Positions 21,590 through 34,740 of a stretch of DNA of 64,000 bases are shown here, in pieces. How positions within the stretch are numbered: the first letter of the stretch is position 1; the number at the start of each line of letters is the position of its first letter. This DNA is from Laguncularia racemosa (Eukaryota > Streptophyta > Magnoliopsida > Myrtales > Combretaceae), in the NCBI GenBank assembly GCA_037954665.1, contig JBBMOL010000134.1, positions 62,001-126,000 on the forward strand, written 5' to 3'. A model generated the notes under the pieces. That model was not told where the DNA came from. It did not search any database and saw nothing but the letters and a program-made list of their open reading frames with translations. A program made the translations under genes and the position numbers.

Positions 21590-23520
21590 GTCCTCGTAAA
21601 TAGCCCCTTTACTTGAACCATGTTGATGGTGATGATAACATTCACCGATGTCCGTAACCATCATAAGATTGACCAAAAGCAAAACCGTACATGATACATG
21701 ATCTATTCTTGTTAAGAAATTTAAATAGATTTAAATGGGTGTTTTCTTCTTCTTTTTTAATAAAAAAGTTTTTCCACTTTGTTATAGCACTCTTTGGATT
21801 TAGGTCATCGTGACTCAATCTAATCTGTCTAAGCCTATGATCAATCTCTAAGATCTAGTGTTCAAGCTCCCAAATCCCAATCCAAAAACTAGAGATCAGT
21901 CCAAGCTCTAGTGCACATTCCAACGCAATAGCAGTTAATAGTTATATATATATATAATACCAATAATTAATATGAAAAGCAAATACTTCTAAAAAGAAAA
22001 AAAAATAATTTTTCATTAGATATATTTTAGGAAGTTTAAAATACAACAATCGGTAACCACCGATTGTCATTTTTGTATCCCATCATCACTTCTGCTAAAA
22101 GTTATTAATAGTGATCACCTGTTGATATTGCTCATTGACCCTTGGCCTCTAACTCACTAATAACAATATATTGAAGAAAGTCTAAAAAACATTTTTAGAA
22201 AGCTAACACGTCGGGTTTGTTTTAGGAAGGAATTCCATGAAAAAACTTAGGAGGAACATAAGGTTTGTCAAGCCGCTGTCTTTCGCGTGATTTTCTAGCT
22301 GTCTACAAAGTTGCGATTCCACGGTCAATATATATCCTAGATACGATTAAAGTTCGCGAAGTTGCCTTTCAACATCAACCGTTGAATTTAGTTTAAAAGA
22401 ATAATGATCTTCATTAAATAACTCCGATGGACTAGAGTGCAATTTTTGGCAAAAATCTCAATCTTTGGCTCAGCATTTAAGTGTGTAAATTACAAGTTGA
22501 TTCTTTTTTGATGCTCTTGATTCAAATAAGTGCCCTTAACCCCTATAATTTTTAAAGAAAGAGATTCGACCTATTAAACTATCTCAAGATTCTATATTTA
22601 AAAGAAAAGCTTTATTCGCATAATTTATTTTAAATAAAGATCAACATGTGAAAGAACTTATAACCATTCATGATAATAATTATCCTATCGTATTAAACAT
22701 AAATTTTTTATATATTCTCATGTACCATCAAACATCATTAATAAAAATACTTTGTGGGAATGTGTCGAAAATCGAGCCAGTCAACATTGTATGAATTAAT
22801 GGGTGTAATTATAAATTATACGGGCCATAGCCTTATGTTAACATCTATATAGGGGTGTAAACGAGTTAAGTTAAAATGATATAGTACTAAGTTTAAGCTC
22901 AAGTTCAAGCTCAATTCAGAATTTTAAAACTCAAAGTTAACTCAATTAAACTTCTTTAAACTCAATTTATTTAAAAAAAAAATTCTTCTAATATAATAAC
23001 ATTGATCCATACTTAACTTGAATTTGATTAGACTAATAAGCTAATCAAGTCAAATATTATGAAGCTCAAACTCGACTCGATGAACTATTTGAGTAGCTCA
23101 AGCTCAAACTCGACTTCATTGTTCTCAAGTCAATCTCGAATAGACATCGAGTCAAACTCAAATAATTGGCTAATAGCTTAACTCATTTACAGCCTTATGT
23201 CTATGTTGGATAAAGCTAAAGACCTAGGAGAACTTTGAATTTTTCTTCTATATTGACCTAGATTTAGTTAAGGGGTTTTAGGTTTCAATGTGGAATCATC
23301 CACCTAAGTTGAAGATGAATCAGAAATGAATTTAATTTTCTTTTTCAATACAAAACCTTCCTATTAAACTTGTAGGAAATGGTTATGAAAATTTACATAT
23401 TTTTTTACATTTTCTTTGTTTTAGTTGACTCATTGATAAAGTAGATCTATAAGCAAGATGTGTTAGTACTTTGTTTTTCATTTTTCTTTTTAAATTTTAT
23501 TACCATTTCAATATTTATTC
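21590..23520. repeat. host repeat unit 2
   Basis: This is the second full copy of the unit at 11846-21040, without the gypsy copy 2 and MULE inserts. It contains its own hAT-type MITE at 22850-23197. No open frame of note. It could be a segmental tandem duplication or two copies of an old element; no terminal repeats were found to settle this. Confidence 0.7.
22850..23197. mobile_element. hAT-type MITE
   Basis: This 348-bp insert has inverted ends of about 20 bp: AGGGGTGTAAACGAGTTAAG on the left and, inverted, AAGGCTGTAAATGAGTTAAG on the right. The TAGGGGTGTAAA(C/T)GAG terminus is a common plant hAT MITE signature. Flanks CATCTATA and TGTCTATG are a decayed 8-bp duplication. Unit 1 at 20679-20690 (ACATCCATGC) shows the empty site. 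The interior is rich in CTCAAACTCGA-type repeats. Confidence 0.78.
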
Positions 23521-26500
23521 TCAAACATTAATCATATTAAATGAAGGAAAAAGATATCTAACAAAGTAATCTAATCGAATTGATTTAGTAATGTAGAGAG
23601 TTAATTAGTTACATTAGAATATTAATCTAAATCCCATATTGATTTGGGTTTAACTCTATAGAATAGGTAACAAGGCTTAGAAAGTCCAATTTATATCTTG
23701 GAATGATTTAATCAGATTGGGATTTATGGCCTAGAATAAGCAACATTAGACTAGTTTGTCAACTCGAAACTCTCATGGGCAAGCCCATGTACTTAATAAA
23801 GAATGTTGTAGACCTTAGAGGCATAACAAGCTTATCACGCTAATCCAAAATGAGTATACTTCATTTCATACATTGATCATTAAGGTGATCTAATGGATGT
23901 CATCAAGTCTAAGGGCTAAAAGTCTATAAATAGTCGATAATGCCTCCTCACTTGATACTTTTGCAAGAGATTTGAGAAATTGCACTATACTATAGGAGCT
24001 TTACTCTTGATTGGATAAAGAACAAGCCCAAATGCTTAAAAATTGTAAGGTCAACATGAAAAAATGTAAAATTTCTAAATAAGATTAATGAAGTTAAAAG
24101 GGGAAATTTAAAGTCAATTAAGAAAGAATTTACAAAAGTTAGGGTCATTTTTTTTTCAAAATGACCATTTTGCCCTTGAATTCAACTTGTTTTTAAATAG
24201 TTTTGAAATAACTTAATGATCCTAAATAAAATCTGATGACCTTAATGAAGAAAATGAAATCATTAAGAAATTATTTGAAATCAATCAGAAACAGAAAATA
24301 AAAATTTGGAGATTAATTTCGTGAAATGACTATTTTGCCCCTAGACCTGATTCGACCAAAAGTTGATGCCCAAAATCATTAGAAAACTTAATTAAAGTTG
24401 TTTGGAGTTGCTTTTATGTCATTAGGAGTGGTCTTTTAAAATTTGGATACAAATTGCCAAAATTGATCAAAATGCTCCTATACTTAGTTTTATTAAATTT
24501 GATCCCAAATTAGTTTAGAGACCCTAAATATAGCTCTAAGATCTTAACTAGGTAAATAAAATCATTAGGAAATCATTTGGATACAATTAAAAAAAAGGAA
24601 AATTTAAATTTGTAGATCAATTGAGTAAATTTACCAAAATACCCTTAAGTCGATATCAATTTAGGATGGTTAAATTTTCAAATTAGTGACCTAATTTGGA
24701 GACTTGGGATAAATTATTTTTCATCTGAAATGAAGAGAATAAAATAAGGAAAAAGGGATGCTTTGTATACCAAAATCGAAGTCATGTAGCAATTTTATAA
24801 AATTTGACACAAACCTTAAGTGGTCTCCCCTCCTTTCCCTTAAACCCTTAGCATTTTACCCTTTAAAAAAGCTCCAAAAATTCATGATCCCCCCACTTCG
24901 TCTTCCAAATTTCTTTGTTTTCCATCTAAGGTAAAATAATTCTCTAAAAACCCTTATTAAACTAAAACCATAGCTAAACCTAAGTAGTTATTAAGAAAAC
25001 AATACTAACTTAAGTTAAATCTACATATTTGGATAGGTTTGGTGAATCAAAGAAAGCCATGAGGAAGCCATTCAACCTTGCTGCCACCTTCATAATCCAC
25101 AAAGGTGAGTTTTTTTTTTTTTAAGATTTGGGTATTTAGCTAATATTAAATTTAAATCTTATATTGAAGCAACAAGTATAACTCCTTGATGCTAGGATCT
25201 TCTTGTAAAGTAAAGAAAACCATTTTTTAGAGGTTTAAAGGTGGATGGTTTATTTGGTTAAGTTTGATCTCCATCAAGGTAAGTTCAATACTAAGCTCAG
25301 TTAGGTGATTTAGGATGTTTAGAGATAATTAAGCATGGTATTTAAGTGGTTGATTGAATCTTGTTGAAATTTGTACATGAAACCCATAAACCCACCACCT
25401 CCATGATGTAGATTGAATATCTTTTGATGATATTAGATGTTGATTAATGATTTAGCATGCTAAATATGTTGTTAGGTATTAGATTTGATGCATGATGATG
25501 TGTTAGATGCAAAAGAAAGTGTAAACTGCTACTTCAAGATGCATTTTGGGACTCAATTGTTACTTAAAATCCAGTTTAGATAATAAAAGATAGTATTTTG
25601 ATGATTGAAGTATGGGTATGTGAATTTAGGAGTAGCTTAGGTGATAAATTTGATGTATATGGCAAGTTAGAAGTTTGACTTGGTGATATTAATGAGTTGA
25701 TGGATAAATTAGTTAAATTGATTGAGGACCCATGAATTTTCAGCATATTCACATGTAATGGAAGTAATAAATTAGGTCAAATTTGAAGTTATATTATAAA
25801 TAATAAGTTTTACAAAGTTATGAGTGATTTATGATGAAATTGTGAATAGATTAATCTTGAGATTATAAATTTTTCTTGCTTATTGAATCAATATGTTCAA
25901 TTCTATAAAAATTCATGAATTACTATGTTTAATTGAGTAAATTTGGGTGAAATATATTTATTTGATGAGTAAAAGCTTTCCAGGATGTAAAATGAGGCCT
26001 AGAAGTTAAGTTATGTTGTAAATGAGCTCATTGGAATGGATTTTGATGTGTTAGGTGTGTTATGGAAATTTAGATCTAGTATGATGATCTATTGGGCTTA
26101 AAATTGAAAAATAAATAATATTTTGGACTCTAGAAAGAAATAAAATCAAGTGAGCTTTGGTTTGGAGTAAACTTCGTAACCTAATGTAATCTGAAAATTT
26201 AATGGCCCTAAAGTGAATAAAATAAGGTTTTTCTTATGTTAAAATAGATAATGGAAGTAATAAGGGTTCAAATAGCTTTGATTTCACTTAATTTGGAATT
26301 AAAATAAATAAGTATAGTCATTTAAAATTAAGACATTCAAAAGTAACGAATCAAAACTTGACATTAATTAGTTTAATTAAATCAGGCCAAAACTAACTGA
26401 TGCGTGTAACCCTAGGTATATTAAACCTATAACCCCAATGATACTAGTTGGTTTCAATGATCCCGATAATCATCTTGAATAAGTGATGTATAACTAGACC

Positions 26501-27277
26501 TCAATCAAACCCGTTGACTGTAACCTAAGTTATCAAAAGTTATTCCTAGTAATTCAGTTAAGAATCTTATGGAAAAGTTCTTTTGCAAAAGAACAAAAAG
26601 AGGTATTTCGTATCTCATGAAAAAGATATGTTTTCATATATCAAAGTTGTCTCTTAGTCGGCCCTTAGCACGGTATATATAGCACATGAATACAATATGG
26701 AAAAAAAAAAAACTAACACAATATGGAAATCCTAAGTTACCTATTCTATCCTTATTCTTGTGTCACCAAGTAGACAACTAAATAATATGGAAAACAAACC
26801 AAAAAATAATAACAAAACCAAATGTATCCTCTAATGTATTGCCCACGCAAATATATAATATTCCTAAAATATTTCATCCTTCCATGGTCACGTGAATCAA
26901 GTTGACATATATATGTGCTCCTTTAGTGTAGCTTAATTTCCTGGCTTGCAAGTCCATGACTAGTCCCTATAGAGCTTCATTCATTCTTTTAACACTAGCT
27001 CGGGTCATCGGGCCTCCAATGCCATGTAATGGATCATGGAATTTTAGCTCCTTCCTTTTTCATGCTAGATGATCCTTATCATTAACCTAATCCCAAGTCA
27101 ACCCATTCATAGGCCCAATGACCACCCTTCCACTCTCCTTTATGGGTGGCCCATATGATTGAATATAATTGAATTAACTAGGCTTAATTAATTGGACTAT
27201 CTAAAATTAACGAAGATAGAAATTATCTTAATTAAATGGAATTAAATGACTAATGGGCCAAAAACTCAAAATTTAAT
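23521..27277. other. AT-rich sequence, no gene seen
   Basis: No coding frame is recognisable. Three places, near 24157, 24325 and 24632, repeat a phrase of the type ATGAC(C/T)ATTTTGCCC, which is common in LTRs of plant Tekay/Del elements. With 41817-43795 it may be an old LTR split by the Tat element, but I could not fix its ends. A TATATATAG tract lies near 26685. Confidence 0.45.
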
Positions 27278-29254
27278 TGTCAAGTCTAATTTTTTTTTTT
27301 TTCATTTTCATTCCTAATCTGATTTATATTAGATCCTATGCTCATATGATATAAATCCTCAATTTGAATTAGGAATTTTGTCTTATTTTGAAGTCGCCAC
27401 CCAACTAAAGTTGGGAAAATATTATTGAATTAGGACTAATTGAGCAGATTAATCCTAATTTGGACAACTAGTCAACGAGATCTCCTCTTTTCATTTTTGT
27501 GAAAGAAGAAAGGGAACACCAGAGTTACTGGACTCGAGGCTAACCTATTAAAACCTTAAAGTTACCACCTTATTCTTCTAAAATCTAAACCCTATCCTAA
27601 TGTCTTTTATTGTTATTTATTATTTTTTTATTTTTATTATTCTTTTTTTTTGTTGTGTTTTTGTTTATTGCTTAGAAATAACTTATTCTAATATGGAAAA
27701 ATGGTTTTTTTTTTTTTATTCTTTTTAGAGTTACCCCATCAGAGTGTCTGCGTACCTACTATTTATGATCAAACAAGTCGTAGTTCGCTTTTTATAAAAA
27801 CTTTAGTGGGTTAGTTAATTTTAATTATGAAAATACTTCAAATTTACATTTTTATCATTTTTAGCATTTTTTGGAAAAAAAATCCAAGCCTAAGCTTGAC
27901 TATTTTATTTTATTTTTATTTTTTTTTGAAAAAAATTAATTTAAGGAAAAACCAATTTTTGATTTATTTAAGAAAAGGATTTTTCTAAGAGATAAAAATT
28001 ATTTTTATTTCCCTATTGTTAACCTAACTCCATTATTATTATTTTTTATTTTATTTTATTTTATTATTTTTTATTATTTATCCTATTCTAAACTAAACAT
28101 GAAAATAATAAACTAATCTAAATCTTAACATTTTTCCTAATATTATTTTTTCATTTTTTTTCTCTCTTTTTTTTCTTTTAATTTCGAATTGTAAATAAAT
28201 AAATAAATAAGTAAATACAATAAATAAATAAATAAATAAACGGAAAATCTGACTTACCTGGATGTGGATACGGTGTGCAAGTTGGGTCGAACCAGGTCGG
28301 GTCAGGTCGGATCGAATCAGGTCGAAGCGAGCGGCGGTCGGAGATTCTCGCTAGTAGTGTTCCAGCGTCCGAATCTGTTGATTAAGGGGTGTTTCTGACG
28401 TTTCTAAGGACGAGGGACTCGATGGTGGTGATAGATTTCTCTAAAAGCTCCTCCAAGTGGTGGTTCGAAGAGGTAGTCGGTGGTCGTGGGTCGCGTGAAT
28501 TCCGGCAGCTCCAATCTCTCTTATTCTCTCTCCTTTCTCTCTTCTGATTCGTGATTTAGCTTCCTCCCCTCAATCCTATTTATAGACATTAGAAATCGAG
28601 TTGGATAAGCTCAAATTTCTTCTGATTGAGGCAAATCGGATTTGCGGTTGAAATTTTCTTCAATTTGATTTGATTCATGCAAATCTTCGATTTCGTTGTG
28701 ATTTGATTCTAATTGAATGATGTTTATCTCATTTTAGCTAAAGATCCGTTGGATTTGTGTAAAAAATCGAATCAAAATAGCCGGATTTGAATTTTTCCGT
28801 GGCCGACGACGATCTCGGATGGAGGTTGAAGACAATCACGCGCCCAAAGCGTGCACTCCCTCCATCCAATCATGAGTTGACACATGTCCCAAGCGAAAAT
28901 AAAAATCGAGCAAAACGTGAAAATGCTTCCCCCGAGTTTTGAACCTTCGACCGAACCCACCCCCGTACGCCTTTAAGCTATGGCTTGGACTAGCTGGGCT
29001 AGTCCACTTCTCATTTTTTTAATTTACACAAATTGCATATATCCAATGCATATTTTATTATTTTTATATTATTTTAAAATTCTAAAAATTTATAAAAATT
29101 ATTTAACTCCTTTTCTTATTATTCGTATCATTATTTTCCAAAATTGATATATTTTTCCTATTTTTGCTAAATTAGAAGAAAAATTGTAAAAAGTGAAAAA
29201 AAAAAAGAAAATTGACCATTATTAATTATTAGGGGCAAAAATGGGGCGTTTACA
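27278..29254 (-). repeat. 3' LTR of Tat-type element
   Basis: This 1977-bp LTR runs from TGTCAAGTC to GTTTACA on the plus strand. It carries a minus-strand CTATAAATAG at 28576-28585 and a GGTCG-rich stretch near 28290-28340. It aligns along its length with 39866-41816 and 8790-10871. Confidence 0.92.
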
Positions 29255-29268
29255 ACTGTCCCTCTTTG
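29255..29268 (-). other. polypurine tract (Tat-type element)
   Basis: On the minus strand this reads CAAAGAGGGACAGT directly before the 3' LTR start TGTAAAC. This is the usual purine run of the lineage. Confidence 0.8.
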
Positions 29269-29742
29269 TAGTAAAGTTTGGAAAACTTAACTATAAAGAC
29301 AAGAAAGACGCCATTTTTTGCCTCTAGACTAAATGGACAACGCCATGATTTGGCTGGTTATCTGGAATTTGGTCTTTAGTAAGAAAATACTCCATGAGCT
29401 AATAATCCCACGAATACTTGGTGATGATTGGTATTGCTCAGGAAATAGTCTTAAACAATCTAACAATCTAAAGTAATGTATCCTCTCGAAAAGTGCTCTA
29501 TGGGCTGATTAATCGACGATAGGAAACATCTCAAGGATTGTTTAGGAGTGTGTTATTGTGAGTGAAATAGCTGATAATAGGAAGCATCTTATCGGACTAA
29601 CAACCTTAAAGAGAAGATTGTCTCGGGAAGCGCTCTTATGAGCTAGCCACCTGTCAATAGAAGCGTTTGGCTAGACTAGTGATTGTTTGGGGAGAACTAC
29701 TTTCGAATAATGCTCTCATGAGCTGACTAATCGATATCAACA

Positions 29743-30038
29743 AATTTGAAAAGTGCTCCTATGAGCTAACTAATAGACATATTTGAAAAGTGCTCCTATG
29801 AGCTAACTAATCGACAGATTTGAAAAGTGGTCCTATGAGTTGACTAATTAATAGATTCGAAAAGCGCTCCTATGAGCTAACTAATCGATAGATTCGAAAA
29901 GCGCTCCTATGAGCTAACTAATCGATAGATTCGAAAAGCGCTCCTATGAGCTAACTAATAGGCAGATTCGAAAAGCGCTCCTATGAGCTAACTAATCAAC
30001 TGATTTGAAAAGTGTTCCTATGAGCTAACTAATCGATA
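29743..30038. repeat. tandem array, 37-bp unit, 8 copies
   Basis: Eight head-to-tail copies start at 29743, 29780, 29817, 29854, 29891, 29928, 29965 and 30002, each built around GCTCCTATGAGCTAACTAAT. The copies at 29854 and 29891 are identical. They lie in the untranslated 3' region of the Tat-type element, between integrase and 3' LTR. Looser versions of the same CTATGAGCTGACTAAT phrase occur from 29490 on. Confidence 0.93.
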
Positions 30039-30059
30039 GTGGGAAGCACCTTCTTAGAC

Positions 30060-30500
30060 TTGCAACCCTGAAAAATAGGGATATCAAAAGGTGCTCCTAT
30101 GAGCTAACCTTAAAAAAGGGTGTTTAGGAAAGTGCCCCTATGTGGGCTGACTAACCTATAGCAAGAAGAAATGTCTTGAAAGGTGCCCCTATGAGCTAAC
30201 CCTGAGAGAGGATATTTAGGAAAGTGCCCCATTGTGGGCTGACTAACCAATGGTGGGAAGCGTCTTCTTAGATTCGTGACCTTGGTGAAGAAATGTCTCG
30301 AAAGGTGTCCCTACGAGCTAATCCTGAGAGTAGATGTTTAGGAAAGTGCCCCATTATGGGCTGACTAACCTATAGCAGGAAGCGTCTTCTTAAACTTGCG
30401 ACCTTGGGGAAGAAATGTCTTGAAATGTGCCCCTATAGGCTAACCCTGAAAGAGGATGTTTAGGAAAGTGCCCCATTGTGGGCTGACTAACCTATACTTT
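30060..30500. repeat. tandem array, about 122-bp unit, 3-4 copies
   Basis: Units contain GTGCCCCTATGAGCTAACCC, then TTTAGGAAAGTGCCCC, then TGGGCTGACTAACC and a GAAGCGTCTTCTTA block. Corresponding points fall at about 30181, 30303 and 30425. The unit shares the ATGAGCTAAC phrase with the 37-bp array, so both grew from one ancestral sequence. Confidence 0.85.
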
Positions 30501-31200
30501 TGAAAATGCTTCTAACAAACGAGTCAAATAATTTGATAAGAGATGTCTTATAATATGTGAATGATGGTTATTTATTCCAAGATGCTTACCAATTTATTGC
30601 GAATAGCAACCAAACAACTAAATCTTCGTGCTGGTTTGCATCTCCTTTGCTTGCTTTTTCTTCAAAATAGGGCTGAGGATTTTGATGCGCTTCCTTTCTT
30701 ATGAGCATGGCTCTTGTGATTGTGGTATTATCCTATTAATGCACTAAGTTTAATGCTAAAAAATAGGCAGAATTATATCACAAAATTTATTGAGATTCAT
30801 TATCATTTCAATGTTCGTCGTTCATTGGTAAAGTGATGGGTAATGTGTTTAGGGATGTTTGTTTTAATGAGAATTGGTTGGAGTTATCGATCATTCAAAG
30901 ACATTAACTTTGCTTGTAAAAGAAATGAAAACTGAACTCAACGAAATTTATACTGAATATTGGCATTCATAAACATTGGCAAAATCTCAATTTCTATGCC
31001 TAAGGATAGTATATCTTAATAGCATCTGTATTAATGGGGTCTCTCAATTCCGGGCCATCCATTTGAGTTAATACCAAAGCACCTCATGACAATACATTTT
31101 TTACAACATATGGACCCTCATAGTTTAGGGTAAACTTCCCTCTAGAATCTTGAGCATTCGGGAAAGCTTTCTTTAGCACCAGATCTCCTTCTTTGAAACA

Positions 31201-32198
31201 TCAAGGCCTCATTTTCTTGTTAAATGCTCGAGGCATTCTTTGTTGGTAACACTGGTCATGACATAATGCAGTGAGTCTTTTTTCATTGATCAAATTCAAC
31301 TGATCGAGCCTCTTCTTTACCCAGTCTAACTCATCTAACTGCGCTTTTGATAAAATTCTGAAGGATGGTATTTCGACTTCAACTAATAGAACTGCTTCAA
31401 TACCATATGCTAGAGAATATGGGGTAACTCTAGTAGATGTTCGAATTGAGGTTCTGTAAGCCATGAGGGCGAATGGTAGCATCTCGTGCCAATCTTTATA
31501 AGTGATTGTCATCTTTTTTATGATTCTTTTGATATTTTTGTTAGCTGCTTCCACTACCCCATGCATCTGAGGTCGGTAGGGAGTTGAATTTCTTTGGTTT
31601 ATATAGAACTGTCGATACAAGTCTGTCATGGACTTGTTGTTGAGGTTAGTACTGTTATCGGTGATGATTGACTCAAGAACTCCATATCAAGCTATTATGT
31701 CCCTCTTCAGGAATCAAACTATTACCCCTTTTGTGACACTGGCATATGATAAAGCTTCCACCCACTTGGTGAAGTAATCAATGGCTACCAGTATAAATCT
31801 GTGGCCGTTGGATGTTGTTAGAGTGATTGGGCCGATGATGTCAATTCCCCACATGGAGAAAGGCCATGGTGCAGACAACGAATGAAGTTCTTTAGGCGAG
31901 GCATTTATTCGGTTTGCACAAACTTGACACAAGTGCAGTGCTTGACATATTTGATATAATCTGATTCCATGGTTAGCCAATAGTAACCCAATCTCATGAT
32001 TTTTCGGGCCAACATGTAGTCGTTCATGTGAAGTCCACATACTCCTTCATGCACTTCTTTCATCATTTCACACGTTTCATTTCTATCTGCACATCTTAAC
32101 AAAGTGGTATCAAGCAATCTTTTATAAAGCACAGGCCCATTTAAAAAGAAATGACTTGCTAACCTTCTAAGTGTTCTTTGGTCATTTTTGCTAGCCAT
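31201..32198 (-). pseudogene. Tat-type integrase
   Basis: Overlapping minus-strand frames encode the zinc finger (HEGVCGLHMNDYMLARKIM to CTCVKFVQ, then CQVCAN), the core with WGIDIIGPI and FTKWVEALSY, then TPYRPQMHGVVEAANKNIKRI holding the third acidic residue, and RTSIRTSTRVTPYSLAYG. It is split over at least three frames by frameshifts and stops (for example near 31685-31705). It should act in insertion of element DNA, but this copy is inactive. The 1.9 kb between its end and the 3' LTR has no recognisable gene. Confidence 0.9.
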
Positions 32199-32299
32199 TT
32201 CAGGGTATTTGCTTTCTTGGATAAAAGTTTTGATATCATGATATCAAGGCTTATCATCTTGTGCTTTTTCGATTACCAAACAGTAAGCGGGCTGATTTT

Positions 32300-34285
32300 C
32301 GATTTCTATTTTCAATGGTTGGACTTCGACTCCCCCTGTTATCTAAATTATAGATGCTAGTGTGGCAAGTGCATTTGCAAACTGATTATGAGTTCTAGAG
32401 ATGTATGTGAAGGTGATTGCTTCAAATTCATCGATTAACTTTGTCAAATGCTAATGGTATGGTAACAATTTAGCGTCTTTAGTCTTGTATTCCCCTCTTG
32501 TCTGTAATATGATGAGTGAAGAATCTCCGTACACTTCTATTTCACGAATTTCCATGTGGCAAGCCATTTTGAGGCCGATGATGCATGTCTCATATTTCAC
32601 GATATTATTAGTATATGGAAACGTGAGTCTTGTTGCTGAAGGGAATTATGTTCCTTCTGGTGATATCAACACTGCCCGATCCTACAACCAAATACATTGG
32701 CAGCTACGTCAAAGAACATCTTCCATTTAGGGCTTTGTTATATCCTACAGTCTTCTGCTGGTGCACCTTCCGCTGTTAATATATTTTCATGAGGGAATTG
32801 AGCTTGTGACTCTTGAGGATCTCCTTTAACTGGGTGTTCTGCCAATTAATTGGCTAAAGATTGCCCTTTTATCGAATTTTGGTTTATGTATGTGATATCG
32901 AATTCTGATAAGAGCATTTTCCATCTAGAGATTCTCCCTAACAAACGGGCTTCTTTGCCAAGTACTTCAATGAGTCATGTCTTGTCAACAACTCGATGGG
33001 ATAGTAAAGGGTATATTGCCTCAATCGGTGCATAACCCAAATTAAAGCGCAGTAAGTCCTCTCTATTTCCGAATACCTCTATTCCCCGTCTGTGAATTTC
33101 TTGCTTAGATAATATATGGAACGTTCTCTTCCCTCTTCATCTTTCTGTCCCAGCATGCACCCCATGGATTCAGGGAGTACCTTAAGGTATAAGAATAGGG
33201 GTTTTCCTTGTTTTGGAACTATCAAGACTGGAGGATTTGTGAGATAGTCTTTGATTGTCCTGAATGCTTCTTCGCATTCATTGTCCCATTCTACTGCAGC
33301 ATTCTTTTTTAGCAGACGGAATAGTGGACTGCATTTGTCTGTGAGCTATGAGATGAAACGGGCTATATAATCTAACCTTCCCAACAAACCTCTTACCTCT
33401 TTGATAGTATGTGGAGAGGGTAGCTCTAGTATGGCCTTTACTTTGTCAAGGTTGATTTTAATGCTTTCTCGGCTTATGATAAACCCTAACAACTTGCCTG
33501 TCGTGACCAAAAAATTGCACTTTTATGGATTTAACTTTAGCTGAAACTTTCTCAATCCTTTGAACAATTTCCCTAGAATAATTGCATGGCTTTCTTCTTC
33601 CTTAGACTTAGCTATCATATCGTCGACGTATACTTCGACTTCTCGATGCATCATGTCATGAATTATCGTGACCATGGCTCTCTAATACATTGCCGCAGCG
33701 TTTTTCAAACCCAAGGGCATGACCTTGTAACAAAAAGTTCCCCTTGTTATGATAAAGGTCATTTTAGTTTTATGCTCTTCAACCATTTTTATCTGATTAT
33801 ACCCTGAGAAACCGTCCATAAATGAGAAGAGATGGTTCCCTGCGGTGTTGTCTACCAGGACATCGATATAAGGTAGAGGGAAGTTGTCTTTTGGCGTAGC
33901 TTAGTTTAAGTCTCGGAAGTCTACGCATACCCGTACTTTCCCATTCTTTTTTAGAACAGGGACTATATTTGCTACCCATTCCGGATAGTCAGACACCTCA
34001 ATGAATCCCACTTCTAGTAGTTTTTTTACTTCCTCTTTAATCTTTAGTAAGATGTCAAGCCTAAATCTTCTCAATTTTTTTTTTAGGTTTGACATCTTCC
34101 CTTGTGGGAAGTTTGTGAACTACTATTGATTGGTCTAATCCTAGCATGTCGTCGTATGACCAGGCGAACACATCTGCATATTCAGTCAACAGCTCGACTA
34201 TCTCGCGCTTTTGCTCGGTACTCAAATTGGCCTCAATCTTGAGGTTTTTAGGTTTCTCAGTGCTTCCTAAATTTACTGTCCCCAA
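32300..34285 (-). pseudogene. Tat-type reverse transcriptase and RNase H
   Basis: The N-terminus is at 34285-34061 (LTEYADVFAWSYDDMLGLD). The next block, WVANIVPVLKKNGKVRVCVDFRDLN, is in a shifted frame. YVDD is encoded at 33619-33630. RT ends around KEVRGLLGRLDYIARFIS, followed by an RNase H (LYLKVLPESMGCMLGQ, then KKFTDGE). A second RNase H-like stretch may follow at 32800-32400, as is known in Tat elements, but it is badly decayed. Numerous stops make the region non-functional. Confidence 0.85.
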
Positions 34286-34740
34286 CAGCTCATCTATTAA
34301 AATTCCACTTTTTTCATGTTTTTTCCAATTCTCTTATATTATTTCGTGGCCAAGGACATCGCCTCTAACAACTAACCTAGCAGTGTTGGAAATGATATTA
34401 GTGTTTTCATTACTTACCTGCACGAAATGTCCCTAACATTCGACGGTAGGGAATCTATGGGCAAAGTGAAGCGAGAGTACATATATATAAGAAAAAGAGG
34501 AATGAATTTTAATTTATTGAATCTAAAAAATAACCACAATAGAATTTATTTAATAATCGTTCCCTATCCTTGAGCTGACCTAGCTCTATTAATAGGATAA
34601 TATAACCAATTTTTAAGAGCTATATGCTGCTCGGACGTGCGAGAGGTCAAGCCTTCATTGCTGACGTCGGTTTCGCTTATCCTTGGCTTTTAAATGGAAG
34701 TTGCTTGGTTGAATGATTACTGGAGGGGTGGAAAATGCAT

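Noticed and set aside
29743..30038. CRISPR-like regular repeats
   Set aside because: The 37-bp units are contiguous with no unique spacers, lie inside a plant retrotransposon, and no cas genes exist.
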